Source of the DNA: Viridibacillus arenosi
Lineage (GTDB): Bacteria > Bacillota > Bacilli > Bacillales_A > Planococcaceae
Assembly: GCF_001955655.1 (NCBI RefSeq)
Contig: NZ_MSPW01000004.1
Span: 124,001-188,000, forward strand
DNA length: 64,000 nt
Reading direction: 5' to 3'
The number at the start of each line of letters is the position of its first letter. Position 1 is the first letter of the stretch. The position numbers and the translations under genes are program-made. The notes beneath the pieces are model-generated. The model did not search any database. It was not told where the DNA came from and saw only the letters and a program-made list of their open reading frames with translations. Below, piece after piece: positions 56,725 to 64,000 of this stretch.

Positions 56725-56766
56725 AACTATAACAGCTCGTAAATAAAAAGAAAAGAGTGAATATAA

Positions 56767-57876
56767 ATGAAAATTACTGAAATTGAAATTTTTGCTATCG
56801 AGCTACCTTTAATTGAACCATTTATTATTAGTTATGACACATATCCATCAATGCCCTCTATAATCGTGAAAATGACTACGGATGAAGGTATTATAGGTTA
56901 CGGTGAGTCTGTCCCCGATGAACATGTAACAGGGGAGACTTGGGAAAGCACTTATGCTGTATTAAAAAACCAACTTGCACCATTAATGATTGGTCAAGAT
57001 CCAATGGCTTTCGAAAAGATTCATGCATTAATGGACAAGGCAGTTTATCAAGTACCTGCAGCAAAGGCAGCGATTGATATTGCTTGTTTCGATATAGCTG
57101 GTAAAAAATTAGATGTACCAGTCTACCAACTAATTGGTGGGCGTTATCATGAGAAGTTCCCAATAACACATGTACTAAGTATTGGTACACCTGAAAAGAT
57201 GGCAAATGAAGCAGAAGAGCGTGTGAGACAAGGCTACCGCTCATTCAAAATGAAGGTTGGAACAGAAGTCTTGAAAGACGTAGAACGTATTCAAGCGGTA
57301 CGTGAGCGTGTTGGGTTTGATATCGCAATCCGAGTAGATGTCAATCAAGGATGGGAAAATAGTTCCACAACTTTACGCGGTTTAAGAGCATTACGTGATG
57401 TTGATTTAGATTGGTTAGAGCAACCTGTTGTTGCGGACGACATTGATGCGATGGTAGAAATAAAATCTAAAACAGATATTCCTTTAATGATTGACGAAGG
57501 CTTACATGGTGTAAAAGAAATGCGTGAAATTATTGCTAAACGTGCTGCTGATAAGGTCAATATTAAACTGATGAAATGCGGAGGTATTTACCCAGCGATG
57601 AAATTAGCAACAATGGCTGAAATGGCAGGAATTGAATGTCAAATCGGATCGATGGTAGAATCATCAGTCGGTTCTGCGGCTGGATTCCATGTTGCATTCT
57701 CAAAAAAAATCATGACAAGTGTCGAGTTAACAGGTCCATTGAAATTTTCAAAAGATGTGGGTAACTTAAAATATGATGTACCATTTATTTGTTTAAATGA
57801 GCGTCCAGGATTAGGCATTGATATAGATGAGGCTATCCTACAAGAACTTTGCCACTACTCGCATGTAGTGAAATAA
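56767..57876 (+). CDS. Enolase-superfamily epimerase (dipeptide epimerase subgroup)
   Basis: The 369-residue cytoplasmic enzyme is of the mandelate racemase/muconate lactonizing group. Its catalytic lysine pair is in FKMKVG (about 160-162), metal ligands are in RVDVNQGW, WLEQPV and LMIDEGLHG, and the second catalytic Lys is in NIKLMKCGG. This pattern fits the L-Ala-D/L-Glu dipeptide epimerase (YkfB) subgroup; an N-acylamino-acid racemase is the alternative. AAAGAGTG lies before the ATG. A GNAT gene follows 19 bp later in the same operon, and an M20 hydrolase is nearby. Confidence 0.88.
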   Translation: MKITEIEIFAIELPLIEPFIISYDTYPSMPSIIVKMTTDEGIIGYGESVPDEHVTGETWESTYAVLKNQLAPLMIGQDPMAFEKIHALMDKAVYQVPAAKAAIDIACFDIAGKKLDVPVYQLIGGRYHEKFPITHVLSIGTPEKMANEAEERVRQGYRSFKMKVGTEVLKDVERIQAVRERVGFDIAIRVDVNQGWENSSTTLRGLRALRDVDLDWLEQPVVADDIDAMVEIKSKTDIPLMIDEGLHGVKEMREIIAKRAADKVNIKLMKCGGIYPAMKLATMAEMAGIECQIGSMVESSVGSAAGFHVAFSKKIMTSVELTGPLKFSKDVGNLKYDVPFICLNERPGLGIDIDEAILQELCHYSHVVK

Positions 57877-57895
57877 CAATTGGAGGAGGGCTTGA

Positions 57896-58582
57896 ATGAA
57901 CAGTATATATAAAGGTCATTTAGGTGAAACACCATTTGATATACGCTTATTAGCAATGGAACATTTAGCGATCATACAACAATTACAAACTATTGTTTAT
58001 AATGCATTACCAGATCAATCCGTGTTACAGCCTCTATCACAAGAAGAATTTGAATATATTCTTCATGGCAACGGCTTAATGATTGGAGCATTTGTAGGAG
58101 AAGATTTAATTGCATTCCGTGCACTTCTTGAGCCTGAAATTGATGATGAGCATCTTGGACGTGATTGTGGAGTAGAAGAATCTCTATTACCACTTGTTTT
58201 ATACCAGGAAATTTCAAATGTTTCGCCTGATTATCGTGGCTTTGGTCTTCAAAAGACATTGGCTAAAGTTATTATGGACCAGGTAGATGTGGAACGTTTT
58301 GATTATATTTGTGCGACAGTAAAGCCGTTCAATATTCCAAGCCTAAAAGACAAATTTTCTCAAGGTATGATGGTTGCAGCTTTAAAATTAAAATATGGTG
58401 GAAAGCTTCGTTATGTATTTTTCAAAAAAATAACTGAAGAGGTTTTGTCATTCAATGAATCATATAAAGTATTAATGAGTGATACCCCTATGCAGCAACG
58501 TCTATTAAAAGAAGGCTGGCTTGGTGTACAAATGTTTCTAGAAAATGACGAATGGATTGTAGAATATAAAAGAATGAAATGA
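57896..58582 (+). CDS. GNAT-family acyltransferase paired with the epimerase
   Basis: The 228-residue protein is larger than most GNATs. The acyl-CoA region is around EISNVSPDYRGFGLQKTLAKV (about 102-122), with the loop GFGLQK in place of RGxGxG. The N-terminal strands (AFVGEDLIAFRALLEPE) fit the fold. GGAGGAGG lies before the ATG. Coupling with an enolase-superfamily epimerase recalls the succinyltransferase/NSAR/desuccinylase route for turning D- into L-amino acids described in Geobacillus. The substrate here is not known. Confidence 0.85.
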   Translation: MNSIYKGHLGETPFDIRLLAMEHLAIIQQLQTIVYNALPDQSVLQPLSQEEFEYILHGNGLMIGAFVGEDLIAFRALLEPEIDDEHLGRDCGVEESLLPLVLYQEISNVSPDYRGFGLQKTLAKVIMDQVDVERFDYICATVKPFNIPSLKDKFSQGMMVAALKLKYGGKLRYVFFKKITEEVLSFNESYKVLMSDTPMQQRLLKEGWLGVQMFLENDEWIVEYKRMK

Positions 58583-58587
58583 GTATT

Positions 58588-58618
58588 TGCCACTTCCGAT
58601 AAGGGAAGTGGCTTTTAA
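58588..58618 (+). terminator. Terminator after the epimerase-GNAT operon
   Basis: GCCACTTCC (58589-58597) and GGAAGTGGC (58604-58612) pair around GATAAG and are followed by TTTTAAAT. Confidence 0.88.
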
Positions 58619-58720
58619 ATATAAATACAAGAATATACTATGATGATACAATCTTGAAAAAGGGTTACAATACTTATTGAAGTAAATATATAGAATTAAC
58701 TGTATTGAGGAGTGAATCTA

Positions 58721-59680
58721 TTGAATAAAATCCCTGTAATATTAGACTGTGATCCTGGTATTGACGACACAATGATGCTAACACTTGCTTTTGCAAGACC
58801 TGAGTTAGATATTCGTTTAGTAACAACTGAAGCTGGAAACGTATCGCAAGATAAAACAACGTATAATGCACTTAGTTTCTTAACGTATATTAAACAAGAT
58901 GTTGAAGTAGCTAGAGGTCTTGATGCTCCTATGTTCCGTACATTAGAAGTGGCTGAAGAGATTCATGGTGAAGGTGGATTAGGCAATGTGAAATGGGCGG
59001 AGCCAACTCTACAAACGAGTGATCGCTCAGCTGTAAATGCAATGCGTGAAACACTTTTAGCTAGTGATGAGCCTATGATTATTGTAGCAACTGGCCCATT
59101 AACAAATGTAGCAGCGTTATTATTTGCACACCCAGAAGTAAAACCGAAAATAAAAATGATTTCATGGATGGGTGGAGCAGCAGTAGGTGGTAATGTGTCA
59201 ACAACTGCTGAATTTAATGCTTATGTTGATCCACATGCGGTAGAATTAGTTTTCCGTGCAGGTTTACCGATTGTTATGAGTGGTTTAGATGTAACGCATA
59301 AAGCATATATTACCCTTGATGAAATGGAACGATTAAGCAAGTCAGGAACTCCGTTTGCTGAAAAAGTTGCAGAGATGATGAAATTTTATACATTCACACA
59401 ATCACAAACACCATTTCACGCTCCAAATTTCGAGAAACAAATTCGTGTACATGATGTGTGTGCAGTTGCATATCTTGTTGCTCCAGAGTTATTCCAGGGT
59501 GGAGATTACTTTGTAGAAGTGGAGTTGGAAGGCCGTTTAACAGCTGGTTCAACAATTGTTGATTATGTAGGTAAAACAGGTAAAGCGCCAAATGTTAAAG
59601 TACTACATACAGTTAATCGTGAAGGATTTATCGAATTATTCTTTAATGCAGTGAATACGATTGGTAAACAATTAGCTTAA
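58721..59680 (+). CDS. Inosine-uridine-type nucleoside hydrolase
   Basis: The 319-residue cytoplasmic enzyme has the family's calcium-binding start VILDCDPGIDDTMML with the four-Asp cluster, then EIHGEGGLG, IIVATGPLTNVA, ISWMGGAAVGGNVSTTAEFNAYVDP and VHDVCAVAYL near the end. It splits ribonucleosides into base and ribose. The start is a TTG at 58721, 8 bases after GAGGAG; the GTG at 58712 overlaps that site. It has its own terminator, but the nearby ECF transporter and ribokinase suggest a common pathway. Confidence 0.93.
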   Translation: MNKIPVILDCDPGIDDTMMLTLAFARPELDIRLVTTEAGNVSQDKTTYNALSFLTYIKQDVEVARGLDAPMFRTLEVAEEIHGEGGLGNVKWAEPTLQTSDRSAVNAMRETLLASDEPMIIVATGPLTNVAALLFAHPEVKPKIKMISWMGGAAVGGNVSTTAEFNAYVDPHAVELVFRAGLPIVMSGLDVTHKAYITLDEMERLSKSGTPFAEKVAEMMKFYTFTQSQTPFHAPNFEKQIRVHDVCAVAYLVAPELFQGGDYFVEVELEGRLTAGSTIVDYVGKTGKAPNVKVLHTVNREGFIELFFNAVNTIGKQLA

Positions 59681-59694
59681 GGAATAAGTATTTA

Positions 59695-59736
59695 AAAACT
59701 ACTTGATATCTATTTAGATATCAAGTAGTTTTTTTG
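59695..59736 (+). terminator. Terminator after the nucleoside hydrolase gene
   Basis: AAACTACTTGATATC and GATATCAAGTAGTTTTTTT form a perfect 13-bp stem around TATTTA. Confidence 0.95.
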
Positions 59737-60218
59737 TTTTTAATAGTAGTATTTGATAACACTCATAAATATATTAAGTAAAACAGTGATTGAAAAAATA
59801 GTAAAAACATAATAATCAAATGTTGTAACTAGATTGATAATAGAAAAAGGTTTTGCCCCCAATATTAAGGATTTTAATTGTTAGTGGGAACATATCGCCT
59901 AAAGCATTCTAGATGATGTAGTTTCGAATGAAATACAAAGTGTCCTAAGAATTTTGATTGAGTTTAATGTCACAAAAACCATATTTCCATCATTAGATGA
60001 AGTAGGAGAAGACAATGCAATTAATACAGGCTTTCTATATGAAGAAGGAAATAAAAAAATGTATCCGCTTACACGTCTGTCGTGTGGCTTTATATGTATG
60101 ATAATCAGAATTATAGAGGGAGTTGACTTCTATGTGAAAACAATATGATAGGTATATGGAGATGCACTTATTGAACAGTTACTTTGAGGTAGAAAAATAG
60201 CCGAAGGAGGAAGATGAG
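59737..60218 (+). other. 480-bp region before the ECF operon, with a short uncertain ORF
   Basis: The only notable frame is 59954-60148 (64 codons, MIEFNVTKTIFPSLDEVGED, then NTGFLYEEGNKKMYPLTR). It lacks a good ribosome binding site and matches no family known to me; it may be a decayed gene fragment. No known riboswitch core was found, although ECF operons are often riboswitch-controlled. GAAGGAGGAAG at 60201-60211 serves the next gene. Confidence 0.35.
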
Positions 60219-60818
60219 ATGAAACGTAGCTTTAAAGACGATTTTAATATGTTAGCAATGCTTTTAATTCCAATAGGTGTTGCGGTTAATCTAGTAGGGT
60301 TCCAGGTTGCTAATGTATTAAAATTACCTATCTTTTTAGATACCATTGGCACAATTTTAATCGGTGTAGTGGCAGGGCCTTGGGTAGCGCTTTTAGCAGG
60401 ACTTATTACAAATTTAATTAATGCTATTTTTAATCCTATTTATTTACCGTATGCGTTAACATCTATAGCAATAGGGATTGGTGCAGGTTATTTATCTAAG
60501 TTTGGTATGTTCAAACAAATTGGTAAAGTGATTATTTCAGGTATTATTATCACATTTATTGCTGTCATTGTATCTGCACCAATAACCGTTTTAGTTTTTG
60601 GTGGCGCTACAGGTAATACATCAGCAATTATTACGGCGACATTTTTAGCAGCAGGCCAAGAGTTATGGACTGCAGTATTCTCTTCTTCATTTATTACAGA
60701 AGTAGCTGATAAAGTAGTCTCAGTATTAATTGTATACTTCATTGTTAAAAGTATGTCAGATCGTTATTTATCCAAAATGAATTATGGGGAACTTTATATG
60801 AAACGTAAACAACGTTAA
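60219..60818 (+). CDS. ECF transporter substrate-binding (S) component
   Basis: The 199-residue membrane protein has six predicted helices and the S-component pattern LPIFLDTIGTILIGVVAGPWVALLAG...NLINAI, in which the first helices and the LDTIGT loop form the substrate pocket. It has a strong GAAGGAGG site and is followed by T, A and A' genes, so the transporter is dedicated. The context (nucleoside hydrolase, ribokinase) suggests a nucleoside or base as substrate; that is inferred from neighbours only. Confidence 0.87.
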   Translation: MKRSFKDDFNMLAMLLIPIGVAVNLVGFQVANVLKLPIFLDTIGTILIGVVAGPWVALLAGLITNLINAIFNPIYLPYALTSIAIGIGAGYLSKFGMFKQIGKVIISGIIITFIAVIVSAPITVLVFGGATGNTSAIITATFLAAGQELWTAVFSSSFITEVADKVVSVLIVYFIVKSMSDRYLSKMNYGELYMKRKQR

Positions 60819-60825
60819 TACTACT

Positions 60826-60880
60826 AAGCTCTTTCTATTTTCGTTGTCGGTTTATCAATGGAAAGGAAGGGGCTTTTTTC
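60826..60880 (+). terminator. Possible partial terminator between S and T genes
   Basis: AAGCTCTTTC and GAAAGGAAGGGGCTT can form an imperfect stem followed by TTTTTCTCT. If it works in part, it would give more S than T/A mRNA. The mismatches make it uncertain. Confidence 0.4.
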
Positions 60881-60925
60881 TCTATGATTTAGATTTTAAG
60901 ACATATTTTTAAGGAGATGCCAATA

Positions 60926-61669
60926 ATGAAACTAAATCCAATATTAAAATTGCATCCATTGACAAAATTGTATTTTACTTTATTTGTAACAATCTCAGTT
61001 ATTATCATACCTAGTTATATATTTGCATTTACTTGGTTTCCTATACTACTTGTGATAGCTATTATTGCGGGAGTAGGAAAACAATATTTAGACATTGTTG
61101 TGAAAGCATTAGTGTTTTTACTGGGAATCGTTTTTATAATGCAACTTTTTTTCTATCCAGGAGACCAAGTTATAGGTGAATGGTGGATATTTGAGATAAC
61201 TAAAGAAGGGTTACAGTACGGACTCGTACTAACTTCACGTGTGTTAGCAATGGGTTCAGCTTTCATACTTTTTTTCAGGATTACAGAAATACGTGATTTC
61301 GTAAAAGCGCTGGAGGATTTGGGTATGCCACCCATGGGTGCGTATATTGTATTATCAACGCTACAAATAATTCCTGAAATGAAACGCCAAGCAAATACTA
61401 TTATGGAAGCGCAAAAGACTCGAGGAGTGGAAACGGAAGGATCACTTTTGATACGTGCAAAGGCATTTATACCAATATTAACGCCTCTAATTTTATCTTC
61501 TATTGCAAGTACGGAGGAACGTGCTATCACGCTTGAATCACGTGCATTTTCTGCGCCTACTAAAAAAACGAGCCTACATAAGTTAAAGAATAGTAGCTCT
61601 GATAGGACAATACCAATTGTATTACTTATTTTGATGATTAGTCTTATTGTTTGGAGGTTTTTCTTATGA
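60926..61669 (+). CDS. ecfT: ECF transporter transmembrane (T) component
   Basis: The 247-residue membrane protein has about five helices and the EcfT cytoplasmic motifs MEAQKTRGVET and ERAITLESRAFSA, whose ARG-type triplets couple to the two ATPases. The ATG at 60926 has AAGGAG 9 bases upstream; the ATG at 60917 follows that site too closely. Its last bases overlap the start of the first ATPase gene (ATGA). Confidence 0.92.
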   Translation: MKLNPILKLHPLTKLYFTLFVTISVIIIPSYIFAFTWFPILLVIAIIAGVGKQYLDIVVKALVFLLGIVFIMQLFFYPGDQVIGEWWIFEITKEGLQYGLVLTSRVLAMGSAFILFFRITEIRDFVKALEDLGMPPMGAYIVLSTLQIIPEMKRQANTIMEAQKTRGVETEGSLLIRAKAFIPILTPLILSSIASTEERAITLESRAFSAPTKKTSLHKLKNSSSDRTIPIVLLILMISLIVWRFFL

Positions 61670-62526
61670 AAAATATCATTGAAATAAAAAATATGTCGTA
61701 TCGTTACCCTGTTAGCGATGATTTTTGTTTGAAAAATATTACATTTTCAATTCAAAAAGGAGCATTTACAGCCATTGTTGGAAATAATGGAGCTGGAAAA
61801 ACAACGCTGTGCAATGCGATACGTGGTTTTGTTCCACATTTTTATAAAGGTGAATTAGCAGGAGAAGTTATTGTAGATGGCAAGCAAATTGTAGATTATC
61901 AACTTGGACAACTAGGTGGAAAGATTGGCTATGTATTTCAAAATCCTTTCAGTCAAATTTCTGGTGTAAAAGATTCTGTTTTTGATGAGGTTGCATATGG
62001 TTTAGAAAACTTAGGTGTACCAGTAGAAGAAATAATACAAAGAGTTGAAGATGTATTAAAACTAGTGAACATTGAACATTTAAGAGAAAAAAATCCATTT
62101 GAATTATCTGGAGGACAAAGGCAACGTGTTGCGTTAGCCGCCATTATTGTAATGGATCCAGACATTTTGGTAATCGATGAACCGACATCTCAGTTAGATC
62201 CCATTGGTACTGAAGACATTTTTAATGTTATTCGTATCATGAAAGAACGAGGTAAAACGGTATTACTTGTAGAGCACAAAATGGATTTAATTGCAGAGTA
62301 TGCCGATAATATATTAGTACTCCATGAAGGATCACTTGTTATGCAGGGACCTGTAAGAGAGGTTTTTTCAGATTCCAAGTATTCAACATATAATATTCAA
62401 TACCCATACGTTACTGAAGTGGCTTTAAATCTTAAAGAGATGGGTGTTCCATTAAAATTTATCCCTATTCAAAATGAAGAACTACCGAAATCTTTAGAGA
62501 TAGAGTGGGAGGAAAATAATGACTAA
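61666..62526 (+). CDS. ECF transporter ATPase A
   Basis: The 286-residue ABC ATPase has Walker A GNNGAGKTTLCNAI, Q-loop VFQNPFSQISG, the canonical signature ELSGGQRQRVALAA, Walker B ILVIDEPTSQLDP and His in VEHKMDLI. GGAGG lies before the ATG at 61666. It overlaps both the T gene (4 bp) and the second ATPase gene (8 bp), so the complex is made in a coupled way. Confidence 0.93.
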   Translation: MKNIIEIKNMSYRYPVSDDFCLKNITFSIQKGAFTAIVGNNGAGKTTLCNAIRGFVPHFYKGELAGEVIVDGKQIVDYQLGQLGGKIGYVFQNPFSQISGVKDSVFDEVAYGLENLGVPVEEIIQRVEDVLKLVNIEHLREKNPFELSGGQRQRVALAAIIVMDPDILVIDEPTSQLDPIGTEDIFNVIRIMKERGKTVLLVEHKMDLIAEYADNILVLHEGSLVMQGPVREVFSDSKYSTYNIQYPYVTEVALNLKEMGVPLKFIPIQNEELPKSLEIEWEENND

Positions 62527-63331
62527 TATAAAAATAAGTAATGTAAGTTATTCATATCCAGATGGAACTCTAGCTTTAGAAGATTTTTATTTGTCTATAT
62601 TAAGTGGAGAGCGTATTGCTATTATTGGACAAAACGGTGCAGGGAAAACAACAGCTGTAAAATTAATGAATGGATTATTAAAGCCAACTAAAGGAAATGT
62701 TTTAGTCGACGATATGGATACAAATGAATACAAAACAGCGCAAATTTCTAGAAAAGTAGGTTATGTTTTTCAAAATCCTGATGATCAAATTTTTCATAAT
62801 AACATAGAATCAGAAGTACGTTTTGGACCTAAAAATATGGGCTTTCCTGAAGAGAAAGTAGACAAACTAACGGATTGGGCAATGGATTTATGCGGTGTGA
62901 AAAAATTTAATGATGAGAATCCATATAATTTACCTTATTCTGTCCGCAAGTTTGTAACAATTGCATCTGTTTTAGCAATGGATTCGGATGTTATTATTTT
63001 AGATGAACCCACTGCAGGCCAAGATAAGGTTGGTTTAGAACGTTTGGTACACATTTTAGAAGTACTTGAAGAAAAGGGAAAAACGGTTATTACAATTACA
63101 CATGATATGGAGTTTGTAAGTGAATATTTTGATAGAATTGTTGTTATGGCGAATCGTAAAATAGTTGTAGACGATAATGTAAATCAAATTTTTTATAACC
63201 CTGATGTTCTAGAAATGAGTATGTTAAAGCCTCCTGCCGTAACAAAAATGGCTAAATTATTATCCTTATCGGATGGTATAACTACGCAGGCCCAGCTTCT
63301 AGCTGCCATTTCCGAAAAAGTTAAGCCATAA
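62519..63331 (+). CDS. ECF transporter ATPase A' with unusual signature motif
   Basis: The 270-residue ABC ATPase has Walker A GQNGAGKTTAVKLMNG, Q-loop VFQNPDDQIF, Walker B VIILDEPTAGQD and switch His in ITHDMEF. The signature that should read LSGGQ is LPYSVRKFV, so the composite ATP site using this motif is probably weak or inactive, while the other site stays normal. Such asymmetry is known in heterodimeric ABC proteins. It overlaps the previous ATPase gene and is followed 13 bp later by ribokinase. Confidence 0.92.
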   Translation: MTNIKISNVSYSYPDGTLALEDFYLSILSGERIAIIGQNGAGKTTAVKLMNGLLKPTKGNVLVDDMDTNEYKTAQISRKVGYVFQNPDDQIFHNNIESEVRFGPKNMGFPEEKVDKLTDWAMDLCGVKKFNDENPYNLPYSVRKFVTIASVLAMDSDVIILDEPTAGQDKVGLERLVHILEVLEEKGKTVITITHDMEFVSEYFDRIVVMANRKIVVDDNVNQIFYNPDVLEMSMLKPPAVTKMAKLLSLSDGITTQAQLLAAISEKVKP

Positions 63332-63344
63332 AGGAGCAAGTTAA

Positions 63345-64000
63345 ATGAAGACTAAAAAAATAATAGTAGCAGGTAGTATTAATATTGACCTTGTATATGA
63401 AGTACCTCATATAGTAAAAGAAGGTGAAACAATTCACAGTACGAAACATGATCTGTATTTTGGGGGGAAAGGAGCTAACCAGGCAGTTACTGCAGGGCAG
63501 CTAGGTGCAGACGTCCAATTTATCGGGAGTGTTGGAGCCGATGACCATGGCATTCGTGCGAAAGAGAATATGGAGAGAAAAGGTGTTAAAACTGAAGCGA
63601 TTTCTTCTCAAGGCGCAACAGGCCAAGCAATCATTCAGCTTTCTGATGTTGGTGAAAATTCGATTGTTCTATTCCCAGGAGCCAATTTCCTTGTAACACC
63701 TGAGCAGATCCAAGAATCAGAAGCTGCTTTTAAAACAAGTGATATATTGCTATTACAGTTGGAGATACCTATTGAAGCAGTAGAAAAGGCTGCAGAGCTT
63801 GCATATGCAAATGGGGCGAAAATCATCTTAAATCCAGCACCTGCACGAAATATTCCAGATTCACTGTTACAGAAAGTATCAATATTAACACCTAATGAAA
63901 CAGAACTTGAATTGTTAACAGGAATTTCAGCAGATTCGGAAGAAAACTTGCAAAAGGCATGTTCTATAATGATAGGAAAAGGAGTACAAGCAGTAGTCGT
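63345..64000 (+). CDS. rbsK: Ribokinase, N-terminal part (runs off right edge)
   Basis: At least 218 residues of a PfkB-family sugar kinase: AGSINIDLVYEVP near the start, FGGKGANQAVTAGQLGADV (the conserved first PfkB signature), GSVGADDHG and LNPAPARNIP, then LTPNETELELLTG. The C-terminal catalytic GAGD segment lies outside the window. AAGGAG precedes the ATG, 13 bp after the ATPase gene. It phosphorylates ribose to ribose 5-phosphate, which fits with ribose released by the nucleoside hydrolase. Confidence 0.95.
   Translation, partial: MKTKKIIVAGSINIDLVYEVPHIVKEGETIHSTKHDLYFGGKGANQAVTAGQLGADVQFIGSVGADDHGIRAKENMERKGVKTEAISSQGATGQAIIQLSDVGENSIVLFPGANFLVTPEQIQESEAAFKTSDILLLQLEIPIEAVEKAAELAYANGAKIILNPAPARNIPDSLLQKVSILTPNETELELLTGISADSEENLQKACSIMIGKGVQAVV

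Noticed and set aside
59954-60148. 64-codon ORF as a real gene
   Set aside because: No ribosome binding site, no recognised family, biased only by AT-rich composition; kept as a note within the intergenic entry.

Overview
The window looks like a chromosomal segment of a low-GC, aerobic, spore-forming-type Firmicute close to Lysinibacillus/Solibacillus (Bacillales). The reasons are the AT-rich base composition, strong AGGAGG-type ribosome binding sites, frequent TTG/GTG starts, Bacillus-type riboswitches (SAM, lysine, purine), and homologues of Bacillus genes (nos, xpt-pbuX, lysP, mprF, ypsA, the ytm/tcy sulfur operon). No rRNA, tRNA, prophage or CRISPR was seen.

Layout. 1-300: start of a catalase gene running off the left edge, with a PerR-box-like operator upstream. 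936-13484: a surface/signalling block, made of a large hybrid histidine kinase, a SARP/BTAD-type response regulator, a ~1590-residue LPXTG adhesin, a secreted transglutaminase-like protein and a membrane GGDEF protein. The adhesin and GGDEF promoters share the same 11-bp-spaced direct repeat placed 8 bp before the -10, which suggests both answer to the neighbouring regulator. 13836-24315: nitric oxide synthase; an S-box-controlled M20 hydrolase with a glyoxalase-like protein; a CynX-type MFS exporter; an aminoglycoside 6-adenylyltransferase; an L-box-controlled lysine permease; and the purine-riboswitch xpt-pbuX operon. 24483-32191: BASS transporter, two tandem deaminase-type amidohydrolases, an EamA exporter, YpsA, an OhrR-like regulator with glutathione peroxidase behind a long perfect inverted repeat, and a soluble PAS chemoreceptor.

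32290-41336: an IS200/IS605 (TnpB 3' end)-like remnant, then a LysR regulator and a ten-gene operon matching the B. subtilis ytm/cmo/tcy S-alkylcysteine salvage system. It holds flavin monooxygenases, a cystine-type ABC transporter, an N-acetyltransferase, a glutaredoxin-like protein and two flavin enzymes that could supply reduced flavin. 41395-52392: HD hydrolase with an apparent ATA start, small membrane proteins, a thioesterase, an XRE regulator, a LysM-3D wall protein, a Cu/Zn superoxide dismutase-like lipoprotein, MprF and an ABC exporter.

52615-58582: M20 hydrolase, NhaC antiporter, a divergent regulator with direct-repeat operator, an enolase-superfamily dipeptide epimerase and a GNAT acyltransferase. 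This set resembles acylation-dependent amino-acid racemisation or peptide salvage. 58721-64000: nucleoside hydrolase, a complete ECF transporter (S, T, A, A') and the start of ribokinase, together forming a plausible nucleoside uptake and ribose salvage unit. Most genes end in clear intrinsic terminators, so operon boundaries are unusually easy to read.
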